From the NCBI GenBank assembly GCA_004802705.1, contig SGPL01000155.1, positions 1 to 61,065 on the forward strand: a stretch of DNA of 61,065 bases, read 5' to 3'. This stretch comes from Bondarzewia mesenterica. Lineage: Eukaryota > Basidiomycota > Agaricomycetes > Russulales > Bondarzewiaceae. Under the pieces are notes generated by a model, which saw nothing but the letters and a program-made list of their open reading frames with translations, had not been told where the DNA came from and did not search any database. The translations under genes were made by a program, and so were the position numbers. Of this stretch, positions 23,250 to 35,195 are shown piece by piece; positions within the stretch are counted from its first letter, which is position 1, and each line of letters opens with the position of its first letter.

Positions 23250-23727
23250 ATGATGCCCTCGTCCGCGACGCCGACACGATCGGATGTGTACCCGCTCATT
23301 GTCGCTCAGTACGCCATCACCGGACATCGCCGACGGACCGAGCACTGGGCGTTCGTGATCCTCTATTCCCGCCTGCACGGGGCTCAAGCTTGAGCTCAAG
23401 GGTAACACCGACACCTTCACGTACCTCACCGAGCGCCTCACGACGTTCGAGCGCGCGCAGGATCTGCGAGGAGGTTGTCATATCGGATGGATCGATGCAG
23501 AGCGCGTGCAGAGGCTGGTCGAGCAGTTGAAGAAGGTGAGGGTGAGGAGGAACGATCCGGCGTGGGATTGTCAGGATTGGGTCGTTGAGGGGTTGAGGGT
23601 GCTCAAGGAGGAGAGAATGGTGTTCAATGGTGTTGAGGAGAGTTGGCTGAGGGGGGAGTTGATGGAGGAGTTGGAGAGATCCGAGAGCGGAATCGGGGAG
23701 ACGGTCGAGGAGAGGCTGTTCCCATGA
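23250..23727 (+). CDS. uncharacterised basidiomycete protein with apparent frameshift
   Basis: The first part (from ATG 23250 or 23253) encodes YPLIVAQYAITGHRRRTEHWAFVILYS. The second part, one base shifted, encodes LKLELKGNTDTFTYLTERL, LRGGCHIGWIDAERV and NDPAWDCQDWVVEGLRVLKEE. Together they form one protein of about 155 residues resembling a family often seen in Agaricomycete genomes: a His near the start, a conserved KGN, and a C-Q-D-W motif, reminiscent of a small cysteine-protease-like fold. That last point is inference. The switch lies in the G4 run 23379-23382; three G residues would keep one frame. It is either a sequence error or a decayed copy. No intron can bridge the two halves. 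Confidence 0.6.
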
Positions 23728-24450
23728 ACAGAAGGTGATAGCAAAAGAACGGACACATTCACTCGAGCTTAAACCAGAACGGTCTCATAGGTTGTTCTAC
23801 ATGTAACAGGTCTAGTCATTACTCACAGAGAGCGGGATAAACGGTACTGTTTCCAAAAGACGTTAAACCGCGAAGATCCTAGCAAGACCCAGGGCTGGGA
23901 CTTGAACAATGAACGCCCGACAATCGGGACTGCCTAGAGATATGAAGGTATTTTACTTGATTCCATGTTTTGCTTGGCTGCGGAAGATCGAGATATGCGT
24001 CGATCGCAGAGAAGGGCGCGACAAAGAGTAATCCTAGAAAGATAAAACGTATTTGGAGCCTTGAGAGATCATGCTCGACAAACAGCAAGAGTAGACTGTA
24101 AAACAAAATCCTAGTCCATGCCCCAGAGGATATGATATTGTACTTCAAGAGATGTCGGCATGCATTGAGCGGGAGTTTGCACTCTGCGTACCATGTCTTG
24201 GGGCTGACTCGGCTTACCACGATGTTACAAGACAAGCCGACAAATGTCTGAAACCATGTGAATGGGCGAGAACACATGGGCAAGATACGAAATTGCGAAC
24301 AAGCAGGAGAAGGAAATAGAATTCACCAGAAAAGGCAAGTATGGTGTACGCATGTGCTTACATATATGCGCAAACAACACGTCCTAGGTGGATTCCGCTT
24401 CGTAGGACGTCTTCATTTGTCTTGCACGGTGAGCTCACTCATCGTGCAAT
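23728..24450. other. intergenic region
   Basis: AT-rich, about 720 bases. A 134-codon minus-strand frame at 23879-24283 has hydrophobic stretches but no family motif. No gene called; it presumably holds the myotubularin promoter. Confidence 0.45.
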
Positions 24451-27400
24451 ATGGACTCCTTGAGGATAACTAAGGTATGATCATACAGTACGGTTGAGTG
24501 CTCACGTTAAAGTTGTACGTCCAAATAGGTGGAGAATATACTATGCACCAAGCCAAGCAAGGCGTACTCGGGCACTCTTCACCTAACGGCCCACCACCTT
24601 ATCTTCTCGTCTAATGACGGTGTGGAATCGGAGATGTGGGTAAGTCGTCTCTACTGTTATTACGTGAATGCATCTCAAGTTTGTCCCGCAGATTCCGTAC
24701 CCTTTGATCGCTCTCGTGACGCGTCTCCCACAGACTCTTAGTGGACAATCACCAATTGCCTTCCGATGTCGAACATTCGAGTCTTTCTCGCTATCCTTTG
24801 ACAAGGATAACGAGGCGGTTGATGTGTTTGAGAGTGTTAAAGAGCTCACAGTCGCTCGTGCGTTTTGATCGAGCTCTATCCTGATTGTCTATGCATATTC
24901 ATCAGATTTTGACTACAGCCTCAGTAAACCAGCTCTATGCCTTCTTTTACACCCCCAATCCACCATTAAATGTCAATAATGGATGGTCTATATACTCCGT
25001 TCGCGAAGAGTTTGGACGTATGGGTGTAGGTACGCGCTCCAAAGCCTGGCGCTTCACCGACGTCAACAAAGACTACTCCGTACGCCGTCCATACTGCGTG
25101 TGACCTTAATTATTCACATGTAACGGGCAGTACTTCCTTACCAACTAGTTCTCCCCAACCTATCCTGCACGATTGGTCGTTCCCACAAGAATCAGTGATA
25201 CGACCTTGCAGTATGCAGCCAAGTATAGAAGCAAGGGCAGAATTCCTGCCTTAACATATCTGCATTGGGGCAACTATGTACGTATCTGACGTTCTCCGAT
25301 CTTATCTAACCTCCAAGCCAACGGTGGGTGTGCAGGGTAGCATAACTCGTTCCAGCCAGCCAATGGTCGGGCTTACCAATGCACGATCCATTCAAGACGA
25401 AAAGCTGGTTGAGGCCTCATTCCAATCTCACTTCTCTCCGGACTCTCGCGCTGTAACAGCACCTGTATACGGCGCTACAACCACAAACTTAATTGTCGAT
25501 GCCCGACCCACCACCAACGCAATGGCCAACACAGCCAAAGGCGCAGGAACGGAGAATATGGACCACTATAAAGATTGCAAGAAGATCTACCTAGGAATCG
25601 ATCATATCCATGCCATGCGTGAGTCCCTCGCGAGAGTAGCGGAGGCCCTGCGAGAGACCGAAGCGCTTTCTGCGAGCGTGAGTGTCGATGTTCCCGGAGC
25701 AGCACCTGTCATCCCAGTCGATCGTCAGGCTTTGCGCAGGTCCGGCTGGTTGCGACATATCTCTGCAATTCTAGAGGGCTCTCAAATCATCGTACGAAAC
25801 GTGCACGTCAACTCCTCTCATGTCTTGATTCATTGCTCGGATGGATGGGATCGCACGTCCCAGCTATCATCAATTTCTCAGCTCTGCCTAGACCCCTTTT
25901 ATCGCACGATTCAAGGTTTTCAAATTCTCATCGAGAAGGATTGGGTCAGCTTTGGACATAAATTCCTGGACCGATGCGGACATCTCTCTTCCGAAAAGTT
26001 CTTTGTAGCCCCGCTGGACAATGCTGGTGGAGGCGGGGGCGCGGAAGCCGCCCAAGCATTTTTTGCATCCGTCCAGAATCGATTCACTTCAAACCACCAC
26101 ATCAAGGAGACGAGTCCTGTCTTCCACCAGTTCCTTGAGGCTGTTCGGAATATCCAGCGCCAATTCCCCGATCGTTTTGAATTCAACGAACTTTTCCTCC
26201 ATCAGCTCTACTATCACCTCTACTCGTGTCAGTTTGGCACGTTTCTGTTCAACTCTGAACGTGACCGACGAACTGGGGCGCCACCACCGTGCGAGCGCAC
26301 GGTATCGATATGGGATTTTCTAAACTCCTCACCTCAATCCTCGGAGTATGTGAATCCGTCGTATAAGCCAGAGCTTGATGATCCTACAAATAGGGCACCC
26401 AAAGCGGATCAGGGTGTGCTGTTCCCGAACGCGAAGGACGTGCGGTTCTGGCATGAGCTTTATGGCCGGGGGGATGAGGAGATGAATGGCCGTTTTGTCA
26501 CCGCACAACAGCAGGGTGTGGAACTGGTCGCGCCGTTGGAGACGGCAGAGCAGGATCCGGGCTTGATCAGCGACGGGATTTTGACGCCTTCTTTGCGTCC
26601 ACTGCCGCCATCTCCCACAGTGTCCCCTGCTCCCGAACTTCTTGCTTCTTCTTCGTCCCTCAATCTTCTCGGGTTTGATGCGAGCCGTCGGGAACCCAGC
26701 CCTTTGCCGTTATCGCAACCTCAGCGTCAAGCAACTCCACTGCTTCGTCCTCCTCTTTCCCCAGCGCAGTCTCGCCAGCAATTGAAACCACCAGAACCTC
26801 TCTCTGCGTCTGTTGGTGGCGTGCGCTCGATATGGGGTAAACTGTCTTCCAATGCAAGCGCGGCGTTGTCTGTTGTCCAGGACGCTTATGGCGGTATGTC
26901 GAAGGATTTCCGTGGGCTGAGTGTTGGTGGGCCTGACATCAGCAGTGATGATGTCGCAGAGAAAGGGGGAGAGCTTCGGGGCAGAGAGGAGTTGCTAACT
27001 TGGACTCCGAATGCCGGTGGTGAGGAGGGGCCTGTGGCGGTCCGACCGAGCACGTTTGCTGCCGTATCATCAAATCCTTGGGCGAGTGTCAAGACAAAGC
27101 CAAGCATGCCGTCAATGCTACTGGATAACCCATGGAATACAGTGAGGTCGCCAGATCCTTCTCCATTTGCTTCGTCGTCACGGGCGCAACCCCACTCGAC
27201 GACGAGTCATCCGCCATTAGGTGAGGTGTTTGGGTCCTGGGGATCGGGTGAGAGGTTACCTGCTAGTGCGGAATTGAGCGGACTTCCTTTGGATTATACT
27301 ATAGCCCAGCCTACTCCAAGAAGGGCATCCACACTTAGCAGTGCGTCGGTGCTGGGTTCTCAGGATGCGAGGAGGACACCCATCCCATCCCCGGTCCCGG

Positions 27401-27462
27401 AGCCTTCGAAACCTGACAATACATCGCAATATACCGACCCTCTTGGAGTCGGTCTAATGTAA
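24451..27462 (+). CDS. YMR1: myotubularin-family phosphoinositide 3-phosphatase
   Basis: Removes the 3-phosphate from PI3P (and PI(3,5)P2) on endosomal and vacuolar membranes. Exon 1 is only 24 bases (24451-24474, MDSLRITK); exon 2 starts at 24529 and continues a GRAM/PH domain (VENILCTKPSKAYSGTLHL, LTAHHLIFSS). Next come NQLYAFFY, GWSIYSVREEFGRMG, PTYPARLVVP and GRIPALTYLHW. The large exon from about 25336 holds GSITRSSQP and the catalytic loop HCSDGWDRTSQ (CX5R), followed by GHKFLDRCGH and the usual end of the phosphatase core with PVFHQFLEAV and NELFLHQLYYHLYS. A Ser/Pro-rich, probably disordered tail of about 300 residues follows. Catalytic Cys, Asp and Arg are all present, so it should be active. 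Confidence 0.92.
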
Positions 27463-27847
27463 CTTAGGTCGTGTATCTTGGACTTTTCGATGAGATGTAC
27501 GTTTTGAACCATTTACTTAGGTTTATACACAGTCTGGAGGTTATCTTTGTGAAATTACGTTGCTGGGAGAAAAAATTGACCACATCGCACACGCATCAAC
27601 ACGCAGGCAAGTCACGGACTCGCATAGTCGCCCGTGTTCTAAAGCCAACTGTTTGTTGTGTGAATCGAAGTTTCCTGCTGAGGAGGAGATGGGGAAAATG
27701 GCGTGATAGCGAATGACGTAAGCATGTCGTTTTATCGGGTCGATAAAAGTCAACTGGTTTGCTTTACCCTCTGTCCATCCCTCTGTCCATCCCTCGCTTT
27801 TCCGTCTTTTTTTTCCCATTCCCCCTCCTTCCGCTAGATTTTAGACG
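27463..27847. other. intergenic region before SAM synthetase
   Basis: 385 bases with an AT-rich 3' flank and a CT-rich leader. Includes two direct copies of the 12-base unit TCTGTCCATCCC at about 27770-27793. No gene. Confidence 0.5.
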
Positions 27848-29397
27848 ATGCCTGCCAACGGATACGCACACACTGCCCTCCAGCCCGGACATTTCCTTTT
27901 CACGTCCGAGTCCGTTGGCGAGGGCCATCCCGGTCAGCATAAATTTGATCGGCCTTGATTCTGCACAATTTACTGAAATGATGCGGTGCAGATAAGATTT
28001 GCGACCAGGTGTCCGATGCTATTGTGAGTTGCAGCGGGATTGAACTCAATGGAGTTATGATTTCTCCAGAGTAGGGCTGAAAATCATGTCTGTACAGCTC
28101 GATGCGTGCCTCGCACAGGACCCATCGTCCAAGGTTGCCTGCGAGACGGCTGCTAAGACTGGCATGATCATGGTTTTCGGCGAGATTACCACCAAAGCGA
28201 ACATCGATTACCAGAAGGTCATCCGCAACACGATCAAGGAAATCGGTTACGACTCCTCTGAAAAAGGTTTCGACTACAAGACCTGCAACATCCTTGTCGC
28301 CATCGAGCAGCAGTCTCCAGATATTGCCCAGGGTCTCGATCACGGATCGCTGGAGGACCACGGTGCTGGCGACCAGGGTATCATGTTTGGGTATGCGACG
28401 GACGAGACGGAGGAGCTCATGCCGTTGACGATTATGCTTGCGCACAAGCTCAACGCGGCGATGGCGGTTGCGCGACGGACGGGTGCTCTTCCTTGGCTCC
28501 GCCCGGATTCAAAGACCCAAGTCACCATTGAGTACAAGAAAGACGGTGGCGCTACTATTCCCCTTCGCGTTGATACCATCGTTATTTCCACTCAGCATGC
28601 CGAGTCGATCTCGACTGAGGACCTGCGGAAGGAGATTCTTGAGAAAATCATCAAGAAGGTTATCCCTGCTAAGCTCCTGGATGACCGCACCATCTACCAC
28701 GTTCGTATCCATTTTGGGCTCCTTTTTCTCATGCACTTCTAACCTGGCTTTCCGTATCCTTTCCGTATCTTTAGATCCAACCTTCAGGCCGCTTCGTCAT
28801 TGGTGGTCCTCAGGGTGATGCCGGCCTGACTGGTCGCAAAATTATCGTGGATACGTACGGTGGCTGGGGTGCCCACGGTGGAGGTGCCTTCTCTGGCAAG
28901 GACTTCTCGAAGGTTGACCGCTCCGCTGCATACACCGCTCGCTGGATTGGTTAGTTTCCATTTGGCTTCTGAGACGATACATGTTCTGATTGCATTGCAG
29001 CCAAGTCCCTCGTTGCTGCCGGTCTCGCGCGTCGTGCCCTTGTCCAGCTGTCTTACGCTATTGGTGTCGCTGAGCCTCTGTCGATCTACGTCGACACTTA
29101 CGGCACTGGCAAGAAGACTGATGAGGAGCTTGTAGAGATTATCCGCAAGAACTGGGATCTCCGGCCTGGTGTCATCGGTGTGTATTCTTATCTGTGTTTC
29201 CTAGACACCAGATCACCAACAGTTTTGTAAACAGTCAAGGAGCTCGACCTTCAAAAGCCCATCTATCGCAAGACTGCATCTTACGGACATTTTGGTATGT
29301 CTATGTATTGCCTCCGGAACGCATTTTATCTTAACAGGCGTTCCCTTCAGGTAACCCGGAATACAACTGGGAGAAACCCAAGCATCTCATCCTCTGA
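27848..29397 (+). CDS. SAM1: S-adenosylmethionine synthetase
   Basis: Makes S-adenosylmethionine from methionine and ATP in the cytosol. The start [12 protein letters not shown] is followed by [19 protein letters not shown] (Mg/ATP binding), [33 protein letters not shown] (catalytic loop), [32 protein letters not shown] (in parts, with the nonapeptide region GAFSGKD) and a C-terminal domain ending [11 protein letters not shown]. About 395 residues, the usual length. Several introns are visible; the first sits inside the GHPDK motif after GHP. All metal- and phosphate-binding residues I can check are present. Lies directly after the myotubularin gene on the same strand. Confidence 0.96.
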
Positions 29398-30072
29398 TTA
29401 TACACACTTGTGTTTGGCTGGCGTTCAACATCACCTCGTGCTCAATCTTTCCGCATCCACGCATTGGAAGTTCATCCTTCCACATTATAATTATTATCTG
29501 ACTGCATTATGACCCCCACCCCTTAGAGCTGGTATCGTGCGCTTATTTCTGACCCGTTTTCTCGTCCCTTTATCCCCTCGTCCCACAATCATCTACCTGC
29601 ACTCGCACATCTACCGCTCACGATTACCCTGTCATCACTGTATTGTTTTTGGATTAGTCGTTGCATTATCATGTATAGTCATACTGCTGATGAGGAATAC
29701 GAGCGCGCTCAACCGCGCAATGTTCCTTTTTTCTTCTTGTGTTGAGATCTCAAAGTTGAGACGACGTTGAGCCCTACGGCATGTCTGCAAGCTCAAGAAG
29801 GCACTATTAGTATCTGCCGCGGCCGACTCAGGAAAAAAAGGTCGCACGGGTGACGGCGATGACAACTGGCAAGAAATGAGTCGGATCGGATCCGGCTCCG
29901 CTACGTAAAATTTCGGGATGAATTCGTTGAAGGCGTCTCCGTCCAATTTCGATGAAATAGTACTTATAGCCAATTAGGTCGGTTCAACGCACGTTTGTGC
30001 TCTTTGCTTTACTTTGTACTGTAGAGATCGCCGTGTCAGCGACATATTCTTGTTCCTTTCTGACATTTAAAC
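29398..30072. other. intergenic region and leader exon of ADE4
   Basis: 3' flank of SAM synthetase, then the ADE4 promoter. No in-frame ATG lies between about 29930 and the conserved ADE4 N-terminus. This supports the split-start model described for ADE4. Confidence 0.5.
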
Positions 30073-32152
30073 AGTGAGTTTTGTCACCTTCGCTTCAAAA
30101 GACTGCGTTTTTTATATAGTCCTCCAAGTGTGTGGAATTCTAGGTCTCCTTTTGCACGATCCCAACGTGGATGCCGCGACAGAGATCTGTGAGGGCCTCT
30201 CGTTGCTCCAGCATCGCGGGCAGGACGCATGTGGGATCGTCACCTGTGGTCTGAAGGGTAGATTTTACCAATGTAAGGCGAACGGGATGGTCAGGGATGT
30301 CTTTGATTCCAATGCCGTTGCGCGATTGATTGGTGGGATGGGAATTGGCCACGGTAAGTGCAAAGTTCGTATTTATCGGCTGGTTTGAGAGGGTATTCAT
30401 GCACTTCTCCCTTTGATCGCTCGTTTGGTCTGAACAGTGAGGTATCCGACGGCGGGCAGCTCACATCATGCGGAGGCACAGCCGTTTTATGTTAACTCTC
30501 CTTATGGTATTGTATTTGCTCATGTGCGTGCGATCTCTCCTTTTCCCCACCATGATTCTTGCTAATCATCATCTCGTCTGACGGTAGAATGGCAACCTCA
30601 TCAACACGGCCTCACTCCTCCACTTTATGGATGCCGATGCTCACAGACACATCAATACTTCCTCTGACTCGGAATTGCTCCTGAACATCTTTGCAAACAA
30701 CCTCCAGAAAACAGGAAAATTCCGTATCAACGAGGAAGATATCTTCACGGCTGTCGGAGGGCTTATGGAACAGGTCAAAGGCGCATATGCCTGCGTTGCG
30801 ATGCTCGCAGGGTTCGGAATCATCGCTTTCAGGGATCCGAACGGGATTAGGCCGCTCGGGATGGCATCCAGGAAGGCGGCAGCGGGTACGGGAAAGGATT
30901 GGTTGTTCTCGAGTGAGAGCGTGGTGGCCGATGCAGGTGGATTTGCGGATTGGGAAGACGTGAAGCCTGGTCGGTACTTGATCAACTCGATTTGCGCATT
31001 AAACATCTCATTTACTGACTACGCTACACCCCGTAGGAGAGGCTGTTATCATCACTAGATCATCGGTTTCTCGCCGCCGAGTAGCAGCTCCCGCCACATT
31101 CGCTCCGGATATCTTCGAATACGTTTATTTCGCACGCCCGGACTCCGTTCTCGATGGCATCAGCGTGTACCGCAGTCGTATGGCGATGGGCGACGCACTT
31201 GCGAGAGAAGTCAAGCGCGTACTGGCTGAGAAAAACATGTCGGTCGACGTTGTGATCCCGGTTCCCGATACGTCTCGAGTGGCTGCATTGAATCTGGCTC
31301 AGGAGCTGAACTTGCCCTACCGGGAAGGCTTCGTAAAGAACCGGTATGTTGGAAGGACGTTCATCATGCCAGGGCAGCAGATGCGGTATGTCCGCAACTC
31401 GGTCTCTGGTGTTATATGCTGAACTATAGCTCCAGAAAAAAGAATGTCAGGCGTAAGCTGAATGCCATGGCGCTAGAATTTGTCGGTAAAAATGTGCTGC
31501 TTGTTGATGGTGTGTTCTCTTGTATGCAATTGAAGATATGATCTCTAACGACTTGCTTTGACTGCTAGATTCTATCGTCCGCGGTACGACATCAAAGGAG
31601 ATCATCCTAATGGCGAAAGACGTAGGAGCAAAAAATGTCATTGTCGCTAGCTGTGCACCACCTATTCGGTAGAACCGTCTCGCGCTCCTCTCATTTACGA
31701 TAACTCAGATGTTTCAATTTTGCAGATACTCGAATGTGTACGGCATCGACATGCCATCGCGATTCGAGTTGGTGGCCCACGGTCGCACAACTGAGGAGAT
31801 AGCTGAGGCTATTGGTGCGGACATGGTTATTTTCCAGACGCTCCCCGATCTTGTCTCCTCGGTACGGCAGTTCAACCCGTCCATCACGCATTTTGACTGT
31901 TCTGTTTTTACTGGCGAGTACGTGACGGGTGGTGTCGACGCCGAGTATTTGGACGAGCTTGAGAGATTGCGGGCGGACAACATCAAGGGTAAGACATTAG
32001 TCGGTGAGGTCGGCGTACTAGAGGGTAAAGGTGGTGGTGGTGTGCGTGGGACGAACGGGGAGGTGAGGGATGCTGCACCGGTCTCCTCAGGAGGGCCGAT
32101 GAATGGCGTTGATGATACAATAGGACTGCATAATTCCTTCAAGTCAAATTGA
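30073..32152 (+). CDS. ADE4: amidophosphoribosyltransferase (glutamine PRPP amidotransferase)
   Basis: First committed step of purine synthesis: PRPP plus glutamine gives phosphoribosylamine. Class II glutaminase domain with nucleophilic Cys2 ([12 protein letters not shown]), [29 protein letters not shown] and SDSELLLNI. PRTase domain with [26 protein letters not shown] and the PRPP loop [14 protein letters not shown]. No ATG stands before CGILG: the codon there reads GTG. A GTGAGT donor at 30074 and an AAG acceptor at 30128 define a 55-base intron that joins A (30073) to TG (30129-30130), giving ATG-TGT-GGA. The initiator is thus split. About eight further short introns. The C-terminal tail (Gly-rich, about 50 residues) is variable in the family. 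Confidence 0.94.
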
Positions 32153-32364
32153 CCTGACATCAAGTGTTCCTTTAGACTATCTACTGCATACAGCTGCTGG
32201 CTTGTTCATTTCGTGGGGTTTTCAAATCCCTTTGCGCCTTGGGGGGCATCACGTGCGGCGTCGCGTCGCGTGTTATCTTGTTTTCGTTTGGTTTGGTCTT
32301 CTTCAACTTCTTGCCTACTTTGTCTCATCCCTCGTTCTCCTGACCGCACGTTGTTGGCAACGAG

Positions 32365-34860
32365 ATGATGCGCCATAGGATTCTCGAGTACCCCGCTCTC
32401 TTTGTTCTCTTTTCTGCCGTTTTTGCTCGAGACGCTGCTTGGAATGGTCATACAACACCTGGATCTATGACGCCGTCTGCTTTCACGCCGTACTACGTCC
32501 CGCCAGGCGCCAAAAGCTATGATTCGAATTCTCCTCTCGTTCACTACTCTGGGAAGTGGACGGACTCGTTTTCTGGACGTTATATCGGAAAGACGCTGAG
32601 GTCGACGACTCATGCCAAAGCGTCGGTCACATTTACCTTCACTGGGACGGGAATCGAGTGGTTTGGCAATGTCGACAGGAAGCATGGCATTGCTGATGTC
32701 TTTCTGGATGGCAAACTTGTGCAGCATGTTGATGCCTACGCCGGCGTCGCGCGGAAACAGCAGAGGATGTTCTGGAACTTTGATTTGCCTCTTGGGAAGC
32801 ATACAATCAAGATCGTCAACTCTGGTAGGAAGAGTCCACGTGCGACTAGGACTGTCATCGACATAGATGCTTTTGTTGTAACTCAGGGACGAGCTCGCGT
32901 ACGACAGAGTTCTACTTTCCAGCCCAAGCAGCGCGGTCGTCCTGAAGCCCATGCCGCCTCGAATGTCGTTGCTCGTCCGCAGAATTTGGCGCAGGCTGTG
33001 CCCCAGAATTCAAACCCTGCTCAATGGTCACTGCAGCAGAAAGGATCCACTGGTGTTAATGCTATGCAGCTAGCCATCATTTCCCCTTCTCACGCTATCG
33101 TCATAGACAAGGTAGAGCACAACCCTCTTACTATTGACGGTCATCCCGCTTGGGCAGCACTTTACAATCTCAACACACATACAGTGAAACCATTGCACGT
33201 CAAGTCTAACTCTTTTTGTGCAGGCGGTTCTTTCCTTGGCAATGGTACTTTGATCAATGTTGGTGGAAACCCTGTCGTCGAGGACCATACCTCAGCGGCG
33301 GACTTCGGCGATGCCGATGGTTTACAGGCAATCCGTTTGTTCCAACCATGCGATTCTGACGACGTTGACAATTGCGACCTGTTTGAGGACCATAACAGGA
33401 TACGCATGGGCAGTCCGAGATGGTACAACACGGTGCTTCGTATCTCGGACGGCAGTGCTATGATCATTGGGGGCTCTATGAAAGGCGGTTGGATTAACAA
33501 TGCCTCGACGAACAACCCAACAATCGAGTACTTTCCGCCAAAGAATATTCATGGTTCCAACGGCCTTCCGATTCATCTGCCGTTCTTGGTCGATACGCTC
33601 AACTCAAACTTGTTCCCCATTGCATTTTCGCTTCCAGATGGAAGAATTTTTCTGGCTGCAAACCGGGATGCAATGATTTACGACTGGAAGTCGAACTCTG
33701 AGCGAAGACTGCCGCAGATTCCCAACGGTGTTCGCGTCACATATCCTATGGCTGGCACAGCGCTCCTTCTTCCTCTCTCCCCCGAGAACAACTACACGCC
33801 GGAAGTGCTCATCTGCGGTGGGTCTGCCATTGATGATACCAGGCCGAGTTGGGAAATTTCCTCCCAAGAACCGGCATCTGCCCAGTGTTCGCGCATGGTC
33901 CTCAGTGAGGACGGGATAAAGGCCGGATGGCAGGTCGAGCAGATGCCTCAAGCGCGCACCATGGCGGATGCTGTTCTCCTCCCGACGGGCAAGATGCTCA
34001 TCGTCAACGGCGCGGGTACCGGAATCTCAGGTTACGGCAATGTCAAAGACCAAGTCGGCTCCTCCAACGCTGCGAACCCGGTTTTCACTCCCGTTCTCTA
34101 CGACCCTTCCCTCCCCGCTGGCCAGCGCTTCTCCCAGGGAGGCATGCCGTCAAGTAATATTCCGCGGCTGTATCATTCAGTGGCGACGCTCACACCGAGT
34201 GCGGGTATCATGATAGCGGGGAGTAATCCGAATTTGGATAGGAGTGAAGTGCAGTTTGGAACTGAGTACAGGGTCGAGTGGTTAAATCCACCTTACATGG
34301 CCGTGGAGCGGCCTACCATAGAGGGGGTGCCGAAGAAAATTGGCTTCGGCGAACGTGTGAAGGTACAAGTCAAGCTTCCTACATCCACGTTAAGTTCGAA
34401 AGGTTCGGATATCAAGGGTGCGTTTCAGCTGATTCGTCACTGCTCTACTTGTTTTCGAGTCTGACTCGTGTTTGTTTCGTTGCAGTTGCGTTGATGGACC
34501 TTGGTTTTGTGACCCATGCCGTGCATGCCAGCTCCCGCCTCGTCTATCTTGTTACGTCTTTGTCAGACGATAAACAAATGTTGACCATCACTGGGCCACC
34601 CGATGGAGACGTCTACCCTCCTGGCCCTGGCTGGTTGTATGTCGTCATTGACGGTGTTCCCAGCACAGGTGCCAACGTGATGATCGGCGATGGGCAGGGT
34701 CCGCCTGTCGATCAGGGTGCTTTGAAGAAGTAGGTGATTGTGTGGTAGATTCCTTGCTCATGACTGACAAGTCCATCTTTCTGTTCATAGCTTGCTCAGC
34801 AAGACAGACGCAGACCAACATGAGAAATTAAAGGGCAAGACCAACGACGAGTCTGAGTAG
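32365..34860 (+). CDS. copper radical oxidase (glyoxal oxidase-like) with fused N-terminal domain
   Basis: Secreted oxidase making H2O2 from aldehydes or alcohols, used with peroxidases in wood or litter decay. A signal peptide ends near FSAVFA. Residues about 45-175 form a beta-sandwich-like region (HYSGKW, GTGIEWFGNVD, FWNFDLPLGKHTIKIVNSG), resembling carbohydrate-binding or discoidin-like modules. The kelch-type catalytic region follows. Ligands aligned by motif with glyoxal oxidase: Cys285 (NSFCAGG) and Tyr354 (PRWYNT) for the cross-linked cofactor, Tyr603-His604 (PRLYHS), and a His in GFVTHAVHASS after the intron at about 34417. A DUF1929 C-terminal domain ends GPGWLYVVIDGVPS. Nearly intronless apart from two late introns; the last exon adds a short charged tail ending at 34860. 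Substrate unknown. Confidence 0.9.
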
Positions 34861-35195
34861 CCCGCCCATCTACTCCATTTTTGGCTAATCCACATCCGCT
34901 ATCTTCTTGCCTTGTCTTATGTTGTATATCTGCACATTGTACACCTCTACGTTGCATTTCATTGTTATCAAGGACTCTACTGTCCTGTCGCTGCACCCTA
35001 TTATTTGTTCGATCGTTTTGTCACTATACCCATAGCCGATTGCTTGCCTGTAATGATACAAATTTCACTCCGATTCCATAACATTCATACACTGCATGCA
35101 TTACGGGGGCACAACGAGCATGTCGTTGGAAAACCGTACAAACAGAGAAACATAGCATCTGGAATACATGGAGCACAATAAGTAAACATCACACG
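34861..35195. other. convergent intergenic region
   Basis: 3' flanks of the oxidase and PNO1; AT-rich with no gene. Confidence 0.5.

Noticed and set aside
23885..23945. tRNA-like GGGACTTGAAC sequence
   Set aside because: The T-stem does not pair and no anticodon arm is present.
23879..24283. 134-codon minus-strand frame with hydrophobic stretches
   Set aside because: No ortholog pattern or introns, AT-rich and low in coding character.
30074..30388. GTG-initiated N-terminal extension of ADE4
   Set aside because: Would bury the catalytic Cys2; the sequence 30074-30128 has intron ends and no ATG.
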